Source of the DNA: Poecilobothrus nobilitatus
Taxonomy: Eukaryota > Arthropoda > Insecta > Diptera > Dolichopodidae
NCBI GenBank assembly: GCA_947095535.1
Contig: OX352773.1
Coordinates: 71,132,591-71,196,590, forward strand
Direction of reading: 5' to 3'
DNA length: 64,000 bases
A program made the translations under genes and the position numbers. This document shows positions 25,986-37,624 of the stretch, piece after piece (position 1 is the stretch's first letter; each line of letters begins with the position of its first letter). Below the pieces are notes generated by a model. It saw only the letters and a list, made by a program, of their open reading frames with translations. It ran no database searches and was not told where the DNA came from.

Positions 25986-26016
25986 CTAAAAAGAGTCTAA
26001 GTGATTCATCAGTATA

Positions 26017-26032
26017 AGTGATCATGATCACT
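26017..26032. repeat. 16-bp perfect palindrome
   Basis: AGTGATCATGATCACT is its own reverse complement. It could be a dimeric transcription-factor site; no other support. Confidence 0.6.
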
Positions 26033-27114
26033 ATGAAAAACAAGAGAACTGGAGATCAAAAAAAACATATTATTATGCTAGTTGTATTGTACTAAATGTA
26101 AATCAAAACTTAACTGTTACCTGTTGTAATAAATAAGTTTTTTTTTTTTAATCTAATGAAAGCAGAAAATTTTAATGAACTAAACAATTTTTTATTTTTT
26201 TTATTTTGAGTAATTTCACTTCAATTACTCAGGTTTCTATCTTTTTCTTTAACTATAGGTCATTTTAGACCCTCTTGAGGATTTACACTAGTATTCTGTA
26301 ATAGTGTAATACATAATAAAATAAATTAGAGAAAATATTTAATTATTATAGACACTTAAATGTATCACGATTAATATTTTTAAAATAGAACTTAATTAGT
26401 TTAGTTTTTTTTTTTTTCTCACGGAAGGAAATTTCCACTCGTTTTATAAATTGGATGTTTTTTTTTAAATATTTTAAAGGAGAAAAAAATACATATATAA
26501 TATGTATATTATGTTTATATAATTGCAAAATCGTCTGGAATACTTAACTGGACAACATATTCCTGAAGTTTATAAAAAAAAAAAATTTTTTTTCTTCTAG
26601 TGCAAAAATGGAAATTTATTCATTGTTATTAAAGTTTTTTTTTTTGTACTTTCTTTAAATTTGTATAGTGAGTGATATGATATTTTTTAATTTTATTCCA
26701 AAGTTTTTTTTTTCCTCAATTTGTTTTTCTCTTTCTTTTTTCATTCTCTTTTAAATTATTATAAAATTTTAATTTTATAACGGTTTTCTATTTCGCGAGA
26801 AAACTAAAAAAAAAAAAAAAACAATAACAATAAAAAATTATATTTTTTAATTATTATTTTATAAAAATTTCAATGTCTGGAAAATTTAATGTTTTTTTGT
26901 TTTTTAATATATGCACTCATTCTGTTTTAATAATTGAGTGAAAATTGTGTTAAAAGTTTTTGTGATGTTTTAGTCTGTTTTTTTGTTTACGGAAGTTAAA
27001 AATTTCAATCAAATAATAAGAATAATATTTTAAAATTAATCGTGAATTTATTAAAATAAAGTAGTTGATTAAATTAAATCAGTAATAAATAGAAAATAAT
27101 TAAAAAATATTAAT

Positions 27115-27252
27115 CTAATATATAATTAGACATTGACTTATCGCTAAGTCGAACAAAAACCATTTTCTATTATTTAAATCGATTTTAAGTTGTATAGTAA
27201 AAGTAACTGTTGCCATATACAGTTTGATGTTTCTTGGAGCATCGTCGTCCAT
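27115..27252 (-). other. Short open frame in a higher-GC island
   Basis: A methionine-initiated 45-codon frame begins MDDDAPRNIKLYMATVTFTI and stops at TAG. The opposite strand is open for about 62 codons over 27178-27358 and includes QFDVSWSIVVHKSSALCQYT. No family recognised. Frames of this length are expected by chance, so this is a pointer to an unusual island, not a gene call. Confidence 0.12.
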
Positions 27253-27625
27253 AAATCTTCAGCACTCTGTCAATATACTGTCAATAATATATTAGAAAGA
27301 GATAGAAGAGACTTTCTATCACTTTCATTGCGAATGTCTGGCCCTAGATGGGTTTAGATTGATAATGTGGGAATATCCTACCTTATCAGACATAAACCAA
27401 TTATGCAAAAATAAATTTCCAGATTCTTTAGATTTTATTTTAATTCTGAACTCAACGGACTTGTTGTAAAACATAGTTGTTAACCAAAAATACGAATGAT
27501 AGAAGATATGAATAAAAAGTAACCTCTTCTGCGTTATTTGTGCTCTCTAAGACAGATTTGTAGAGAGCAGCCATAGAATAAACAATCAACCATAATATGT
27601 TAGAAGGTGTTTTTTATTTGATTTT

Positions 27626-27735
27626 TTTTCTTTAGTCGATCTTAATGATGTTCTGACAAAAATTATTTTTTCTTTAGTCGATTTTGATGATGTTCAGGCA
27701 AAAATTATTTAAAAATTATTATGCCTGAACATCAT
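27626..27735. repeat. 42-bp tandem duplication ending in a 14-bp perfect hairpin
   Basis: TTTAGTCGAT recurs with a 42-bp period (27631 and 27673), each time followed by a GATGATGTTCAGGCA-like word. The second unit's ATGATGTTCAGGCA (27687-27700) pairs exactly with TGCCTGAACATCAT (27722-27735). Confidence 0.6.
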
Positions 27736-27804
27736 TTAGGTAAATATATCAATTTCTTAAACTAGCAGATTTTTTGTGACTATAAATATCTATATCTAAA
27801 GATA

Positions 27805-27985
27805 TCTATCCGGCCGTTTGTTTCTTTGTCTGCCCGAGTATTTGCAACACCGTTCTAAATAGAGTATTTGCAAACCGTTTGAAATAGAGTAATGATATTT
27901 TAACAACGGATAGAAATCGCAATAAAAAAATAATTTTTTTGTAGTCCCATCAGTTACGGAGCTACAGCCCCATAAAATTCGAAAA
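27805..27985 (+). repeat. Dispersed repeat R2, copy 2
   Basis: The best-preserved copy: CCGGCCGTTTG and TTTGTCTGCCCGAG at the start, then ACACCGTTC, GATATTTTAACAACGG, AATAATTTTTTTGTAGTCCC and TTACGGAGCTACAGCCCC. Compare 5715-5890 (+) and 14296-14440 (-). Confidence 0.5.
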
Positions 27986-28543
27986 AGCTTTGTATATAAC
28001 TTTTTTGTGACTTGATTTTTCTAACAAATTTTTTCTAACGATTTCTTTTAGTTTTATTATGATAGAAACTTATTATGAAGTAATTTTTGAAATGTGCTTT
28101 TATGAAAACCCTTTATTTTTTCATTACTTGTTTCAGTAAATATAATTCATCTGACTTGAGGATCATTTGTATATCAATTTACAGTAAAAAATATTGGGGT
28201 GAATTCAAATATTAAGGCCATATTATCAATACAAAAACTACCATATTATTTTGTATTTTACAATTTTTAAGTCAACTTTATTTGAACATCATCTTATTGA
28301 AATGTTCATTCATCGTCCCATTTTAAAAATTAGTTGTTTCAACAAATCGTCATATTTCAAACAAGATTTTTATTTTCGATTGTGATAATTTTCCTTAATG
28401 TTTTTTTTTTTTTCTTTTTTGTTACAACCATTTATATGGCGACCTGTTTTTTATGTTTTGATTTTAAGGTGTCCAACAAATATTATAAAAAAAAAATGCT
28501 TTTATTTTCTATTGGTTGCGTCATTTTTAAATCAACCATTAAA

Positions 28544-28595
28544 ATTATTGTGAACTAGATAAATTTATTATCAAATTTATCTAATTCACAATAAT
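28544..28595. repeat. Long hairpin, 23-bp arms, 6-base loop
   Basis: The arms 28544-28566 and 28573-28595 pair at 22 of 23 positions (ATTATTGTGAACTAGATAAA against its inverted copy with one mismatch), with loop ATTATC. The stem is shorter than a typical animal pre-miRNA, and the sequence is AT-rich. It may be a tiny foldback element or chance after a local inverted duplication. Confidence 0.75.
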
Positions 28596-28929
28596 ATTAA
28601 ATATTAAACTTTTCTACAAGAAAAAATACTATCACACTCATCCTTTGATGTACACGATACTTTTACACTCTCTATTTCGCTGTTTAACATTTAGTTATAA
28701 AACTGTCTTCCTTTTTTTTTGTATGGATGTTGCATCTAAATTTAAAGTGCTTTCAATATACAGTATATTTATATTTTACGAAACGTATCTTGTATCGTTT
28801 AAAAAGAGGGATATGTGTATCATAAAAATAAACAAATAAAAAAAAAGACAAAATAAAGAAAAGAAGTGCATGAAATTACTAACTAAAAGATCAAGGTGTA
28901 AAAAAATTGTATTGCTTGTCTTTTTTAAT

Positions 28930-28975
28930 CTTGTCATCATCATTGTTATCATTATTATCACCATTATCATTCTAA
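28930..28975. repeat. Imperfect (ATC/ATT)n microsatellite
   Basis: A run of trinucleotides TCATCATCATTGTTATCATT and variants. Confidence 0.75.
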
Positions 28976-29647
28976 CACCAACTACTTTTAAGTATATACA
29001 ATAGACAATAATTTCTGTCACGGATGATCTAAGTTACATTTTTTTTGCTATTTATTTATTTGTATGTTATGAGAAGATTCTCACTATTGTTTGGAAATAT
29101 ATATTAGATCTGTCCTTCGAATATCTAACACCAGACTACTCTATTTTAAAATACTAGTGTAGTTATTTATTTTTATAGGTGACGTATTTTTCATTCAGTC
29201 AATTTTTGTTTTTTTTTTTTTGCGGAAAATATCTGACTTTTCTTTCTAACGACAGGTCATAATTTTATAAGGGGTTTTTCTTTCTTCAAAAAATCTGAAG
29301 TAAAATTTTTCTTTTTTTCTGTTTTATGTGGTTTTGTTTTTGTTATTTGTTGTTCATTTTCACAATAGTTGAATGGGCTCCCTGAATAATTACAATTAGT
29401 TTTCCCAACAATCTAACAATTTGTGATACATTTTTTTTTTATTTTCCTTTTTCTGTTTATTGGAATCTGACATTTTAAAAGTGCTTAAAAATTACAAAAC
29501 AAAAAAAAAGACCAGTATAAAACAAAAACAAAAAAAATAAACGAGATAATTTTCACGTAAGAAATTCAAATTTTCAGACCATTACAAATGAATAGCAGTG
29601 ATTTTTCTATTTTTGTTTATGCAATAGAATTAAAAATTTGTTTGCGA

Positions 29648-29700
29648 TGCAGTGCAGTGCAGTGTATAGTGGAATCCAATGAAATGCAATGCAATGCAAA
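29648..29700. repeat. TGCAG / TGCAA pentanucleotide microsatellite
   Basis: Three TGCAG units are followed, after a short interruption, by three TGCAA units. Unusually GC-containing for this window. Confidence 0.75.
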
Positions 29701-30138
29701 GTACCGCTGTACCATTAACAATGGTTTGATTAAGTCAACCTGATAATGATGTGAACTAAAAATGTTTTAATTTTTATTTTATTTTATTCGCGAATTTGTA
29801 TTTAATTCACTACTTAACATTTTAGTTTTATTTGTGTATTGTATCTTTAGAAAATGTATCTTGGTCATGCAAGTTAGTTTTTTTTTTTTTTTTGTTTTTT
29901 ATTTTTATTTTTATTTAGATGTTCAATGAGATTTAAAATATAATTTAACTAAAATGAATCCAAAACAAAGCGAGTTATAGAATAAAAACTTTGAAAAATA
30001 AACTTAAATTTTTGAATTATTGATTGGAATTTTTTTTTTAAACAGATTAATATTGAAAAATAAGGTGTTTTTTTTTTGACTGTACCAGAGAATTATTTTA
30101 ATGTTTTTGATCCAAGGTGGTCAACATTTTTATATCTT

Positions 30139-30540
30139 CTTCTATTATAATAAAGTAGAAAGTATGTTTGTTAATTTATTTGTTTGTTTGTTTGTTATTT
30201 ATGCATTCTATATCGGTTGTTATTTATGCATTCCTACATAGTGTATCCGATTTGGCAACCAATCCGATCCGATGGTGCAACCAAGCTTTGTAAGAATATC
30301 CCTTTGAATCCGGAAGGTACTGTATGCACACTACTTTTTTTTCTCTTCATTAAACCGTTTCGGCCCTACAGTCTGTTTAACGTTTTTCGTTTTTTTATTG
30401 TCCTATCTTTAGCGTTCTATCGATTAAGTTCAAACTTTGTAAAGACGGTGCTCTTGAACGTAGCAGTTTTTTTGATTCCTTTTGTTATGATTCGTTTGGA
30501 CGTTCCCTCACGTCGACTTGTAAAAACAAATTTTTAACCT
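30139..30540 (+). mobile_element. Candidate Helitron-like or other repeat fragment with a long open frame
   Basis: It begins TCTTCTATTATAATAAAGTA then GAAAGTATGTTTGTT, which resembles 5' ends I associate with insect Helitrons, followed by (TTTG)n and a 25-bp tandem duplication of GTTATTTATGCATTC (30194-30233). The rest (30235-30540) is distinctly less AT-rich and open for about 117 codons on the + strand (including IRSDGATKLCKNIPLNPEGT), from a non-ATG start. No protein family recognised, and no clear CTRR-plus-hairpin 3' end found. Repeat origin is favoured over a gene; class uncertain. Confidence 0.28.
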
Positions 30541-30544
30541 AATT

Positions 30545-33300
30545 GTTTCTTATATTTCCGACAACTTTTCATATTTTTATTAACTGATACTTATCGAATA
30601 GACTGATTAACTTTCAGATTTTTTGAAAATAAGTTGAGTTCTCTCGATTTTAATTATAGTCCGTAAAATTTTAATTCTTTAAGAGTTTTATAATTAACAT
30701 AAGCTCTCCTAAACAGTGAGAGAATAATGTAATATTCGCTATTTCCTATTAGCCAATATTATATACATACATAAAAAGTTTCGCACAAGTATAGAAAAGA
30801 AAAGAAAGAATTAAATCATTACAACTCATTATTTGATCTTCAAAGATTTTTAAAATTCAAAATAACTTCATTTTCATTTTTCATTTAGGTATAGACTTCT
30901 GCTTTCGAGTATAAAACCTTTCTAATCAATGTTGTTATATGTTTCGTTTATTCATTAATTTTTCATTTTATAGGCATTGTTATTTTCTAAATTGTTCATA
31001 GGTTTTATCTAGCCTATCTACCTTTCTTATTATTGACGAAATTTTTTTTTTTCGTTTCTGTTACTGAGTATTTTTTAGAAATATATATAATATTTATAAT
31101 TCTTATTTTTGTGCCAGACTTAATATATTAGCGAAATTTTTTTCCAAAGACCACTTCATATCTATTATAAAGACATTATTTTTGATTTAAATAAAACCCT
31201 ATACCTATGACTTTATTATACCTCGAATAAATAAATAGAACATCACAAGTTTTTTGTATTAATATAATTTTTTGTTTCACCAACAAAATGTTTTCTTTGC
31301 TACTGGCATTAATACTAGGATATGAAAATTTCTGAATCAATTCTAATTTTTTTTTGCCACCTTTCTTTAAGTGATTTACGAACACATTTTTTTAAAAGAA
31401 GCAAAAACAAAATAATTCACCACACCAATGGATTGAGTTGTGACTTGTGATGCAATTACATAACAACAACATATATCTATACCTATATAATATATATATT
31501 TTATAGGTATAGGTATATACCTTTTTCATATGTATATTTTACTAAAAGGTCAAATATCTTATGAATAATTTTCTTATAACGGTAAAAATCGTTTTTTTAT
31601 AACGGTAAAATTAGGTTAGTTTTGAATGTATGTATATTTTGTATTAATTTTAATATTTTTATGTAATGTGAAAAGTTTGTTAAGTAAATTTTTAATATAA
31701 TAATATTATGTATTTTGAATTCGTGTTAATATTTTATCACACTACTTTACAAGTAGTAGTAGATGGCCCCTCCAACTACCGCGCAACGGTAGGAATAATT
31801 TTTTTTAACGAATTATTCCTGTTAGTTAAATACAATAAAATGTATGGAAGAAGAAATAAATGGAAAACTATGCGAAGGGAAATGGACGAAAAGCAAAAAA
31901 AAAAAAAATTAAAAATTAATACAAAAAAAAAAAAACAAAAAGGAAAAATAAAATCCCGTTGTTGCATGTTGATCTCTATAGTTGTAAAGTAGCCAAGAGT
32001 TTGTTTGTTTATTTGTTTGTTTTATTTGTTTAATTTTTTAATGTTTTGTTTATCAAATGAATTTTTGTGTGTTTTTTTTTTTATTTGTTGCTTTTTCCTT
32101 TTTCAATTGTTTTTCAAAATGAGAAAAATTCATTTTCACAGGCCATCAATTAACCTTGGGAAAACAATTATTAACGGTGATTTTTTTTTTTTTTATTTCT
32201 TGGTGTGGTGTTCAAAATAGTGCCAAGTAAAAGAGTGGCAGTAAAAATGAGAATCGTGAATGAAAAAAAAAAAAAAAAAAAATCAAATTAATGGAAAATA
32301 TCTATGTACATATAAAAATTACCGCAGCAGATAGGTGAACTTTTTTTTTCGAGGGAAATTTTTTTTGTTTTTAAATATCCAAAGTTTTAGTGTTGTTTGT
32401 ATTCTAAAGTGTGGAAACTGGAACCTTTCTTTTTATTTTTACCAATTATTAGAGTTTCTATTCTTTGAAGTTTTTTCAATTAGTTTAAAATTTATGTTAA
32501 TATATTAATCCATAATTTTATTTTATTTTATTTATTTTTTTTTTTTATAACAATTAAAGAATAAAGCGTTTTTTCGCGGAAAAACAAACATATACATATA
32601 CATATAAGTATATACATATGTAATGTAAATTATCTATTATTTTCAATTCGCGAATTCTCTTTTAATTGTTAATTGTGTTTTTTTTTTACATGAAATTCCC
32701 TAGCGACTTGAATTAATTAATTTTATTTTATATTTGTGTATTTAAATTGAATTTAATTAAATTTATAATAGTGATATTTTTTTCCTATTTACCGTTATAA
32801 TATAGAGAAGATTTTTCCTATTAAAATGTAAATATATGAAATAATTCAAAATAAAATTAACAGAACTGCCAATGGGGTTATAGTAAAATATATTTAAGTA
32901 TATATTTTGTATACCATGTAAGGTGTAGGTGTAGGAAGGTGTTTGGAAATATTTTGGTGTAGGAAACATTTTGTTTTTATTTATGTTATCTACTATAATT
33001 ATTATTAAGACATTGATTTATGAACAATTGTAGACAATATTTGCAACTAACCCAAATTTGCAAAAGCCAAAATTAAACATTATTAGCTCACTTTTCGCCT
33101 TTATCCGATCATTAAAATTTTTCGCTTTTATCCTATCATAAAACGTCAATTTAAATTACTGCTAAGCAGATCATTTTATGACACTAAATTTTAATGTTCA
33201 TTCAATTATGATTTTTATACAAAGTACGTTTCTTCATCATTAAAATTTAAATGTTAAATCGGTATGAAAGCATTATTAACTTATATTATACATATTTAAT
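30545..33300. other. AT-rich gene-free stretch
   Basis: An acceptor-like TTCATTTTTCATTTAG ends at 30888 with only a weak GTATAG after it. At 31760-31790 a short GC-rich patch (ATGGCCCCTCCAACTACCGC) precedes a perfect 10-bp hairpin (31791-31820). Frames at 31176-32220 are homopolymer-driven. Confidence 0.4.
31791..31820. repeat. Perfect 10-bp hairpin
   Basis: AGGAATAATT (31791-31800) pairs with AATTATTCCT (31811-31820) around a 10-base loop, just after a GC-rich patch. Confidence 0.6.
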
Positions 33301-33573
33301 TTTAAATTTTTTTTGTTTCACAGCTGGTTAGCTTATAGAACATTTGAAAATTTTAACTTGGATATGGTAGAGTTGTATCGTTAAATTTCAAATCTTTGTT
33401 ATTTTGTATAGCTGGGTGGTTCTGTATTATTACTCGTAGAGCAATAATATCAATTTTTTATTTTAGAATTCCTACTAGTTTGGTTTAATGCTTGGCAATA
33501 TCTGTTAACATCATAGTAAAACTAAAGTTCTTATTTGATTTATCAGCCGTTTGACTTTTAAGTCCTAACCAAC

Positions 33574-33611
33574 TAATTAAACAGATTTAAAAATAAAAAT
33601 CTGTTTAATTA
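33574..33611. repeat. Perfect 15-bp hairpin
   Basis: TAATTAAACAGATTT (33574-33588) pairs exactly with AAATCTGTTTAATTA (33597-33611); the loop is 8 bases. Confidence 0.75.
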
Positions 33612-34435
33612 ATTCATTCTCAATTTGAAATGAAATGTCTTCTGATTTTTCGTTTTTATATTTTAATATAAATTAATATTTTATAAATGAAAACAAAATT
33701 TTAACATTATTTCTCATCTTTTTTTAATAAAATGGCCGGCTGGAATCTATACAATTTTCCACATCTGCAAACTTAAATCTGACTTCCATTTGATTAATTC
33801 AAATTTCGTTATGAGTCACTTTTTCTTTAAACTGATTACACATAATATATATACTAACATACATTAGTTATTGGAATAATTCTTAACATATACATATATT
33901 AAAATTTTTTTAATTCTAGCGTCATCTCTGTTAGTATTTTTTACTCAAAACACTTTAAAATTTAACACTTCAGAAAAAAAAACACCACCTGTTGTTAAGA
34001 AAAAAAATCATTCATCTTGTGGTCCAATTGGTCATTTCAAAAATTTTAAATTCTTACTAACATATTATTACATACAAAAAAAAAAACAAAATCATTTTAA
34101 GGACAATGATCTTTATCCTTTGTTTATCCTTTGCCTTTTCTACGTACTATTTATCATGTATATTATGTTTCTTAAAATAGAATTTTACAATTTTACTATT
34201 TTTACAGAGTAGGTACTTTTTTTGTTGCTGTTATGTTAATGTTAATTTTATATATATATATGTATAGCTTAAAATTGAAAGAAAATAAATGCGCATTAAA
34301 GTACAGTTATATGAACATTATTTATATGTTTTAGTTTTATAAGAACAAAGCAAGTAATGCATTATCCTTTTCGTTATTGGTTTTGTATCTATTTTTTTTT
34401 TATTTTGGTTTTTTGTATTCCTTTTTATTTTACAG

Positions 34436-34601
34436 GAGAGTGAAACCAGGTTTAAAAGAACTTTTTTGTTTTTTTTTTGGTTTTTTTTTGTTGTGTATAT
34501 TTATTATACTCCCTGCTGAACTAAACCGTAAACAGACCGAAGATAATGCTATTGTCCATTTTATTATATCTTATAGATTATGTTTTATATATTACATATA
34601 A
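34436..34601 (+). CDS. Possible terminal exon (hydrophobic then polar)
   Basis: A strong acceptor-like site (TATTCCTTTTTATTTTACAG, ending 34435) precedes about 55 open codons ending in TAA. After RVKPGLKELF comes a Phe/Leu/Ile-rich segment that could span a membrane but is partly a T-run artefact. The mixed stretch LPAELNRKQTEDNAIVHF follows. No family recognised. It lies on the same strand as the ratchet-point candidates. The upstream frame runs through the T tract, so chance is a serious alternative. Confidence 0.15.
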
Positions 34602-35280
34602 TGTACTACACATCAGTAGTGTTAAAAGGTTCATAAAAGTAAATACAGATATGATGAGAAAATTAATTTGTTTACAAAAAAAAAAACAAAAAATTGGTTT
34701 TGCAAAAAAACAAAACAAGAAAATGGTCATTATTAAAGACTTGAAGAGATTAAAATAACTGTTCAATTTATTTATTTATTTTTTTTTTGTTTTTTTTTGT
34801 AACTCAATCCTTATTGTTATATTCAAAATAAAATATCCTTTTTCCTTTTAAATCTTTAAAATGATACCTGAATTAATGCATTGAAACAGGTTATTTTGTT
34901 TAACTTTTCTTTTACATATTTTAACTGAAAATCATGTTCTTATTAATGAATTCGTTTTAACAAGATCCTTAAATAAAATAGCTAGTAAATTTGTATTTTG
35001 GTAATCTGTATAAGATGCATTATTCACTGTCCGGGTTAATATAAGAATGGAAATGTTTGTGAATTAGCTTTGAAATGTTTTTAAGATTAATAATTAGAAT
35101 ATTTTTAACTTTTTTCTTATAATTTTATTAATAATTCTCTTTTTCAAAGGACTCTACAACAATTTACAACTGATTAACTACAACCGCTATTAAAAACTGC
35201 TATAGAAACTAGAAAGATTTTTTTTATAGTGAATATTCAAATCACGGTGTCAACGAATTATGCCATTAACAGAATAATGC

Positions 35281-35320
35281 TCAGAGAGAGAGAAAGAGAG
35301 AGGAAAAGGAGAGAAAGAGC
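35281..35320 (+). promoter_or_regulatory. GAGA-rich tract
   Basis: A 40-base purine tract of repeated GAGAG units, unlike the A-only runs elsewhere. In flies such tracts can bind GAGA factor. A CTCTCTCTCT counterpart lies at 36110-36120. The regulatory role is inferred only. Confidence 0.3.
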
Positions 35321-35386
35321 TTTGTTATAATCAATTCTCTGTTTTAAAAATAAAACATTTTGCATTTTAATTTAAAAAATATCCAG

Positions 35387-35497
35387 TTTGGTCGTATATC
35401 GACATGAAGCTAAAGAAGCATTTGCAGAAGGAAAACTCAACATTTATTATGATGGACAAATATTGAATAAATGCAGAAAATCGCATAAAGCGAAACA
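35387..35497 (+). CDS. Possible 111-bp internal exon
   Basis: ATCCAG ends at 35386, and GTAAGA starts at 35498 as a good 5' splice site. The 111 bases between (37 codons, both ends in phase 2 by my count) are open in the frame reading LVVYRHEAKEAFAEGKLNIY and YDGQILNKCRKSHKAK. They are clearly richer in G+C than the flanks and not low complexity. The 3' splice site has a poor pyrimidine tract. A length divisible by three would fit a cassette exon of the + strand host gene. No protein family recognised. Confidence 0.22.
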
Positions 35498-36899
35498 GTA
35501 AGACAAGCAAAATAAAATGATAATTTAAGATAAATTTTCTTGGCGCTGTTAAATTAAAAAAAGGTTATTGGAAACCATTAACTTACAAAAAATATTTCTA
35601 TTTTAAAATTATCGTTTAATAGTTTACTTTTTATAAAACTTCGTTTAATACTTTAAACCGTGTCTGGTCAACATCAGATTTTACTTAAGATTAAAAGAGA
35701 TTATACCTTATCTAAGTATACCAAACACTAATCTAAATTATACTTATGTTTTCGATTTATTAATGTCTTCGTTTATTTTGTAAATAAATGTCCACTCCAC
35801 TCCTTTTCCACAACAAAATAACTATCATTCATTTTTATTACAGTTTTATTCATTTTTTTTTTTGTTAAAAAGAGGCTACAAAAAACTATTAAAACAATAT
35901 ACATAAGAATAAAAAAAAAAATTTCTTCACGTATTTTTTTTTTCTTTTTTGTTTTTTTTTTCATAAAAGAATGAATGACTGAATGGATGATGGGCTATAT
36001 CTCAAATAAGTTATATCACCTGGGTAACATTGTGCTTTTTTTCTTTTTACATTCTTTATAGTATTAATATCAATTTGTTTTACTTCTATTTTACAGTACG
36101 GTTTTTTTTCTCTCTCTCTTCTTTTGTTTTTATCCCTTTTACACACACACAATATGTTTTGTATCTTAAAATTTTTATTTCTTTGGAATTCTACCAAAAA
36201 CATACACCTTTTAACAAACAAAATTTTTGACCAAAAAAAGCAGTCTATTAAACAAAATAAAATAAAATAAAAAAAAGAAAAAAAAAAAAAGAGTAAAAAG
36301 TTTTGTTTTTTCGTTTCTGTCCAATTTGTTTTACAATACAGAATATTCGTAATATTTAAAATTTCGGGACAGTTTAAAATTATTCTTTGTCCGACGTTTT
36401 AAAGAGATGAGAAATACAAAACAAAAAGTGAAAAAAAGAAAACGAAAACATTAAATGACGCACGTACTTTTAATTCTTCAGTACTATGGTCATAATTGCA
36501 TCCATTCAATTTTAGCTTTACAAACAGCTATTGTATATATATGTATGTACGTACAAGTACTTAAAAAATATTTCTGTGTATACTTAAAGTGTCATAGCTA
36601 ATAAAATAAAAAAAAATAAAAAATAAAAATAATGTTAAAATCGTGATGGTCCATAAATGTCATTTTTGATTTTGTTCTTATTTTTAACGGTTTTTATTGT
36701 TTTTAAGGAGTAGCTGGTATTCAAGTATACGAATATTATGATTTGTATGTAAAATTTAACAGTTGAGCTTTAAAATTTGAAAAGTTATTTTACTATCATA
36801 TTTTTTTCTTTTACTGTTGTTTACTTGAAAATAAAATGAAAATAATAAAATGAGATATTTACAACCTGGAGAAGTGAATGAAATCCGGTCAACTAACAC

Positions 36900-37624
36900 A
36901 GCGATATGACAAAAGGGAACACCGATGTGACAAAGGGGACGGGACGGTGGTATGACAAAGGGATCCCTAAGGGACTTATGACTCATCAAAGAAGCCAAAA
37001 CTCCCTTGGAGATTTTAACTCCAATAAAACTATAAAACTGTCAAAAGTTCCTTGGAGACTTATGACTTCATAAACTGAAATATTTATAATTCAGTATTAA
37101 AACACTCAATAATTATTTCCAAAATTTATATAAGTATATAATTATTGAATATTTTTTTGATACAATTTTACAGTTGGATACGAAATCAGAATACTCCCTT
37201 TTTCCAGAATTATAAGATTTTAGAGTTGGATACAAAATCAATCAGGGTATCCCTTTATCCAGAATAAATAAATAAATATTCTGGAAAAAGCAGCAACCTT
37301 GATTTTGTAACCAACTTTTAAATTCATTATAATATAGAATCTCTCATAAACGAAACTAGGAGGAATTTTAGAGTTAGATGTGAAATCAGAGTATATTCCC
37401 TTTTTCCAGATCAAACATAAATATTATGAAAGAAAGGGCAACCTTGATTTTGTAGCCAACTTTAAAACTCCTCCTAAGTTGTAATATAGAATATCGCATA
37501 GACGAATATAAAAATACATAATTTTATAGAGAATTATATCTTATTTTTTCGGGGACTTTCGGCTCAGTCATCAGAGTTATAGTCTCCCAGGGACTTTTGA
37601 CTATGGGACTTTTGTCATATCGCC
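36900..37624. mobile_element. hAT-like non-autonomous element with 8-bp target duplication
   Basis: A perfect 8-bp duplication, ACTAACAC, flanks it (36892-36899 and 37625-37632). The termini are inverted repeats: AGCGATATGACAAAAG on the left and GGCGATATGACAAAAG read inward from the right. The left end has three tandem variants of GATRTGACAAARGGG (36901-36965). Words of the type GGGACTTATGACT recur in both orientations near both ends, as subterminal repeats. The core has two hairpin units (37213-37320 and 37366-37485) whose arms carry GAGTTGGATACAAAATCA and CCCTTTTTCCAGA. Target duplication length suits hAT; no transposase remains. A minus-strand frame over the left end (36756-36998) is incidental. 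Confidence 0.78.

Larger units (their letters stand above)
28600..30130. other. AT-rich gene-free stretch with microsatellites
   Basis: It contains an imperfect (ATC/ATT)n array (28930-28975) and a TGCAG/TGCAA array (29648-29700). The minus-strand frame at 28776-29021 is produced by the ATC array. A 3' splice-like TTTATTTTTATAG/GTGACG lies near 29178 but lacks a good donor. Confidence 0.45.

Noticed and set aside
28776..29021. 81-codon minus-strand frame with Met/Ile repeats
   Set aside because: Produced by the ATC/ATT microsatellite.
33324..33366. 43-bp microexon after TTTTGTTTCACAG, ending GATATG/GTAGAG
   Set aside because: The acceptor is good but the donor is poor and the exon is too short to judge; likely chance.
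36756..36998. 80-codon minus-strand frame with Pro/Ser/His-rich peptide
   Set aside because: It lies across the left end of the hAT-like element and reads its tandem GACAAAGGG words; incidental.
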